Assembly (NCBI RefSeq): GCF_030378165.1
Contig: NZ_CP119766.1
Location: 744,001 to 808,000, forward strand
Direction of reading: 5' to 3'
Source: Flavobacterium panacagri
Lineage (GTDB): Bacteria > Bacteroidota > Bacteroidia > Flavobacteriales > Flavobacteriaceae
DNA: 64,000 bases
The notes under the pieces: model-generated
Database searches by the model: none
What the model was told of the DNA's origin: nothing
What the model saw: the letters and a program-made list of their open reading frames with translations, nothing else
In this document: piece by piece, positions 62,046-64,000 of the stretch
How positions within the stretch are numbered: position 1 is the first letter of the stretch
Layout: each line of letters starts with the position of its first letter
Program-made: the position numbers and the translations under genes

Positions 62046-62114
62046 CGTTCCTATGGAACGCAAATACAATCTGGTAACATTTTTTTCTACCGATGAAATG
62101 TTCCGACGGAACAT
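62046..62114. repeat. REP-like GTTCCnnnGGAAC pair between the macrodomain genes
   Basis: Two small palindromes, CGTTCCTATGGAACG (62046-62060) and ATGTTCCGACGGAACAT (62098-62114), share the GTTCC-3-GGAAC core. They fill the 91-bp gap, the largest within the operon. The second begins one base beyond the TAG of the upstream macrodomain gene. It could be a RAYT-mobilised REP pair or an RNA-processing hairpin. Confidence 0.7.
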
Positions 62115-62621
62115 CTACAAAAGGTTTTTGTAAATCTTGTAATTTTCATCATCGAAGCATACAAATATTACCTTTTCTATTTCCTCTGATTTATCGAAAT
62201 CTTTTATCGTTTTTACTGCAATTTGTGCCGCTTTATCTTTTGGAAAATGATAAATTCCAGTACTAATATTCGGAAAAGCAATAGATTTTATTCCATTTTG
62301 AATAGCTATATTCAAACTATTTTTGTAACAGTCCGCTAACAATTTAGATTTTTCCTCTTTATCGCCATTCCAGACTGGGCCAACTGTATGAATAACATAT
62401 TGTGATGGTAAATTTCCTGCCGTTGTGATAACCGCATCACCTGTTTTACAACCGCCCTGTTTATTTCGAATTTGGATACATTCCTCTAAAATTGCTTTTC
62501 CTCCCTTTCTGTGAATCGCTCCATCAACACCTCCGCCGCCTAATAAAGATGTGTTTGCCGCGTTGACAATGGCGTCAACCTCTATTTCTGTTATATCCGC
62601 TTTTAGAAGTTCAATTTTCAT
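62115..62621 (-). CDS. Macrodomain ADP-ribose hydrolase, MacroD/YmdB-like
   Basis: This 168-residue protein is a clear MacroD-type macrodomain: [20 protein letters not shown] (with the catalytic-loop Asn and Asp), [20 protein letters not shown] and [18 protein letters not shown]. Such enzymes hydrolyse O-acetyl-ADP-ribose and remove mono-ADP-ribose from Asp/Glu or from nucleic-acid phosphates. It precedes a REP-like pair and then the second macrodomain gene. Its presence beside NADAR and ARH enzymes gives the operon at least three kinds of ADP-ribose removal chemistry. Confidence 0.95.
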   Translation of the reverse strand: MKIELLKADITEIEVDAIVNAANTSLLGGGGVDGAIHRKGGKAILEECIQIRNKQGGCKTGDAVITTAGNLPSQYVIHTVGPVWNGDKEEKSKLLADCYKNSLNIAIQNGIKSIAFPNISTGIYHFPKDKAAQIAVKTIKDFDKSEEIEKVIFVCFDDENYKIYKNLL

Positions 62622-62632
62622 ATTTTACACAA

Positions 62633-63160
62633 TTATCTCAATTCATCCCTAACTTCCATCAAAGCAAAACCCAACAAATTCAAACCTTTCCATTTTTCAG
62701 GATTTAGCGCCTCACTATGATCACTTGCCATTCCAATTCCCCAGATTGGATCAACTGGACTTGCTTCTACAATAACTCTTTCGTTAGTGTTTAACAGAAA
62801 CGTTTTCAAATCAGGGTTTTGACTGAACTTATGAAAATTTCCTTCTTTTACAATTTCAAATCGGTTTTCCAACCAGATTTTGTCATCGTAATTTCTCACT
62901 TTGCGACCTAATTTTTTGGCTTCGGCCGGAGAATTGCAGTTTATGATTTTTTCTAAGATTTCCTGATCCTTGAATAATTCGGCCTTTTTCGCCATCATCC
63001 AGTGTTCTGCAGTTTTATAAGTCATACCATTAACTTCGAATGAACTTATCCACCATTGGCTGAAGCAGGTTTTTGTAATCGTTCCATCTTTACTTGCCTG
63101 ATGTCCCCAGAAAAATAAAAATTTACTTTCTGGAGCTATATTTTCTATATTGTATTTCAT
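62633..63160 (-). CDS. NADAR-family protein (YbiA-like)
   Basis: This is a 175-residue NADAR protein. Signatures are FFWGHQASKDGTITKTCFSQ and WWISSFEVNGMTYKTAEHWM, then PAEAKKLGRKVRNYDDKIW and ASPVDPIWGIGMASDHSEA, including the conserved Trp-Gly-Ile-Gly loop. NADAR enzymes cleave N-glycosidic bonds; characterised members reverse ADP-ribosylation of guanine bases by DarT-type toxins, while others act on riboflavin or nucleotide intermediates. It is 9 bp after the PurA-like gene. The substrate here is unknown. Confidence 0.93.
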   Translation of the reverse strand: MKYNIENIAPESKFLFFWGHQASKDGTITKTCFSQWWISSFEVNGMTYKTAEHWMMAKKAELFKDQEILEKIINCNSPAEAKKLGRKVRNYDDKIWLENRFEIVKEGNFHKFSQNPDLKTFLLNTNERVIVEASPVDPIWGIGMASDHSEALNPEKWKGLNLLGFALMEVRDELR

Positions 63161-63169
63161 TTTTTCTAT

Positions 63170-64000
63170 TTATTGAAACAAAGAAGTTATCACTTTAAAA
63201 TCTTTAGAGTCTGGCGAAAATGATCCGTAAATCGTATTGAAATCTGTTGTCAACTTTTCAAATTCATATTCTTTTTCTAACTGATCCATACAGGTTACCA
63301 CCAAATTTCTTTTCGCATTCGGACTGTAAGCTGCATCTAATTGTAATGCGTAATTCAACAAATCGTAATCCAAATCCCCAAATCTGAGCTGTTTTTGATA
63401 TTCGTTGAAAACACAGGTCTCTTCTTCGTTGTTTTTTAATTGTATTTCTCTTTCATTTGGCATCCAGCCGTGGCCGTGTCTTGTGCTGTAACTTCTGGTT
63501 ACATAATAAATTTCTACCTCTTCAATTTTCAGTTTATTACAGATTTCAACTGCATTTTTTGAAGTGGTATTCGCATAAGTAACATTCGGAAAAACACCGT
63601 GATCCATATCAAGCAAAATTCCCTGACTTCCTTCAAAAATTAAATTATTATATTTTGAAAGAAAACTGTAATTGGCAATATTCCATTTGATGTTATCAAC
63701 TGCTTCAAGATACGCCTGAACTTCCTGATCGATATCGGGTTCGTTTAAAAAACCGTAGTAATAGGCAATTTGGTTTAACTTTTCTAAAAGCATTTCGCGA
63801 GGCGCAATCAAATCAATGGCAAACAATTTATATGGCCCTTCGTTTCTTTTCATGGTAGAACCAATGCCCTTTCCGCAGGTTCCGTGGTCAATGTTTCTCG
63901 CGTTTCCTCTGTTGTGCCAAACATCAAACGGAGTAGTGACTTTTGCTAAAGGATGAATATATAAATCCAGATTAGCATTTTTTTCTTTCAATTCTTCTCT
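63170..64000 (-). CDS. Divergent adenylosuccinate-synthetase-like enzyme, 5' end cut by window edge
   Basis: The frame is open to the right edge, so the true start lies outside; 276 C-terminal residues are visible. It matches PurA from the middle onward: HGTCGKGIGST (PurA HGTTGRGIGPA), FEGSQGILLDMDHGVFPNV, then YANTTSKN, and YSTRHGHGWMPNE (PurA YSTRVGxGPFPTE). After RNLVVTCMDQLEKEYEF it stops, about 90 residues short of canonical PurA. The aspartate-binding loop (normally TTGRxRR) reads EYQKQLRFGD and the guanine-contact TKLD reads TCMD, so substrate use is probably altered. It could form an amino-acid conjugate of a nucleotide. PurZ of phages is a possible relative. Confidence 0.75.
   Translation of the reverse strand, partial: REELKEKNANLDLYIHPLAKVTTPFDVWHNRGNARNIDHGTCGKGIGSTMKRNEGPYKLFAIDLIAPREMLLEKLNQIAYYYGFLNEPDIDQEVQAYLEAVDNIKWNIANYSFLSKYNNLIFEGSQGILLDMDHGVFPNVTYANTTSKNAVEICNKLKIEEVEIYYVTRSYSTRHGHGWMPNEREIQLKNNEEETCVFNEYQKQLRFGDLDYDLLNYALQLDAAYSPNAKRNLVVTCMDQLEKEYEFEKLTTDFNTIYGSFSPDSKDFKVITSLFQ

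Noticed and set aside
56518..64000. Naming the operon as a published phage NAD+-reconstitution pathway
   Set aside because: It has NAMPT but no visible NMN adenylyltransferase partner or PRPP-type ADP-ribose enzyme of its own, and no phage structural genes; the match is only thematic.

Overview
The window looks like chromosomal DNA of a Flavobacterium-type Bacteroidota. It is AT-rich, has Bacteroidota -7 promoter boxes (TAnnTTTG), weak Shine-Dalgarno signals and many short intergenic palindromes. Its gene content fits this group: a T9SS-linked PorZ-like propeller protein, a CarboxypepD_reg/TonB receptor, a complete Bat (BatA-E) aerotolerance-type operon, a long type-2-like IleRS, a THC0290_0291-family protein and homogentisate/tryptophan catabolism.

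Layout. 1-9.9 kb: an edge-truncated RecB/AddA-like helicase, lspA, a small basic protein, a divergent pair of Roadblock-like proteins, a zinc-less TraR/DksA-like gene, ileS and recO. 10-20 kb: porZ-like gene, gdhA, THC0290_0291 protein, a Cys/Met-metabolism PLP enzyme, a DUF3298-type lipoprotein, an AlbA_2/Schlafen-like protein, an SDR and an aldo/keto reductase. 20.4-29.7 kb: MoxR, DUF58, a two-TM membrane protein, then BatA, BatB, BatC, BatD and BatE, all on the + strand. A YfbK-like VWA lipoprotein converges on this operon. 31.8-38.2 kb: 5-formyl-THF cyclo-ligase, an M14-like deacylase, uvrC, a small secreted protein and a patatin fused to an outer-membrane barrel. 38.5-43 kb: aromatic amino acid breakdown (hmgA, hppD, tryptophan 2,3-dioxygenase). 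43-56.3 kb: an M23 peptidase with an altered metal motif, several small unknown proteins, pgi, a large TonB-dependent receptor, RlpA, DinB, ArsC/Spx-like, YicC, gmk and nadD.

The most unusual region is 56.5 kb to the right edge. It holds ten consecutive minus-strand genes with gaps of 2-17 bp (one of 91 bp), and nearly all handle NAD+, ADP-ribose or nucleotides. In transcription order they are an adenylosuccinate-synthetase-like enzyme (cut by the edge), NADAR, a MacroD/YmdB-type macrodomain, a TARG1/Poa1p-type macrodomain, the RNA 2'-phosphotransferase KptA/Tpt1, an ADP-ribosylglycohydrolase, a PPP-family phosphatase, a nucleoside 2-deoxyribosyltransferase-like protein, a second ADP-ribosylglycohydrolase and a NAMPT-type phosphoribosyltransferase. 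Together they could remove ADP-ribose from proteins or nucleic acids, process KptA by-products and rebuild NAD+ from nicotinamide. This is my leading candidate for an interesting system: an NAD/ADP-ribose repair and salvage cassette, perhaps for RNA repair or conflict with toxins or phages. No ADP-ribosyltransferase or other toxin is visible in the window.

The intergenic DNA is also informative. There are three REP-like palindromic elements (two with 26-bp perfect arms), a 22-bp-arm repeat after the arsC-like gene, a likely small-RNA unit at 41.1-41.2 kb with its own promoter and terminator, and recurrent filler motifs. I saw no rRNA, tRNA, CRISPR array, transposase or prophage.
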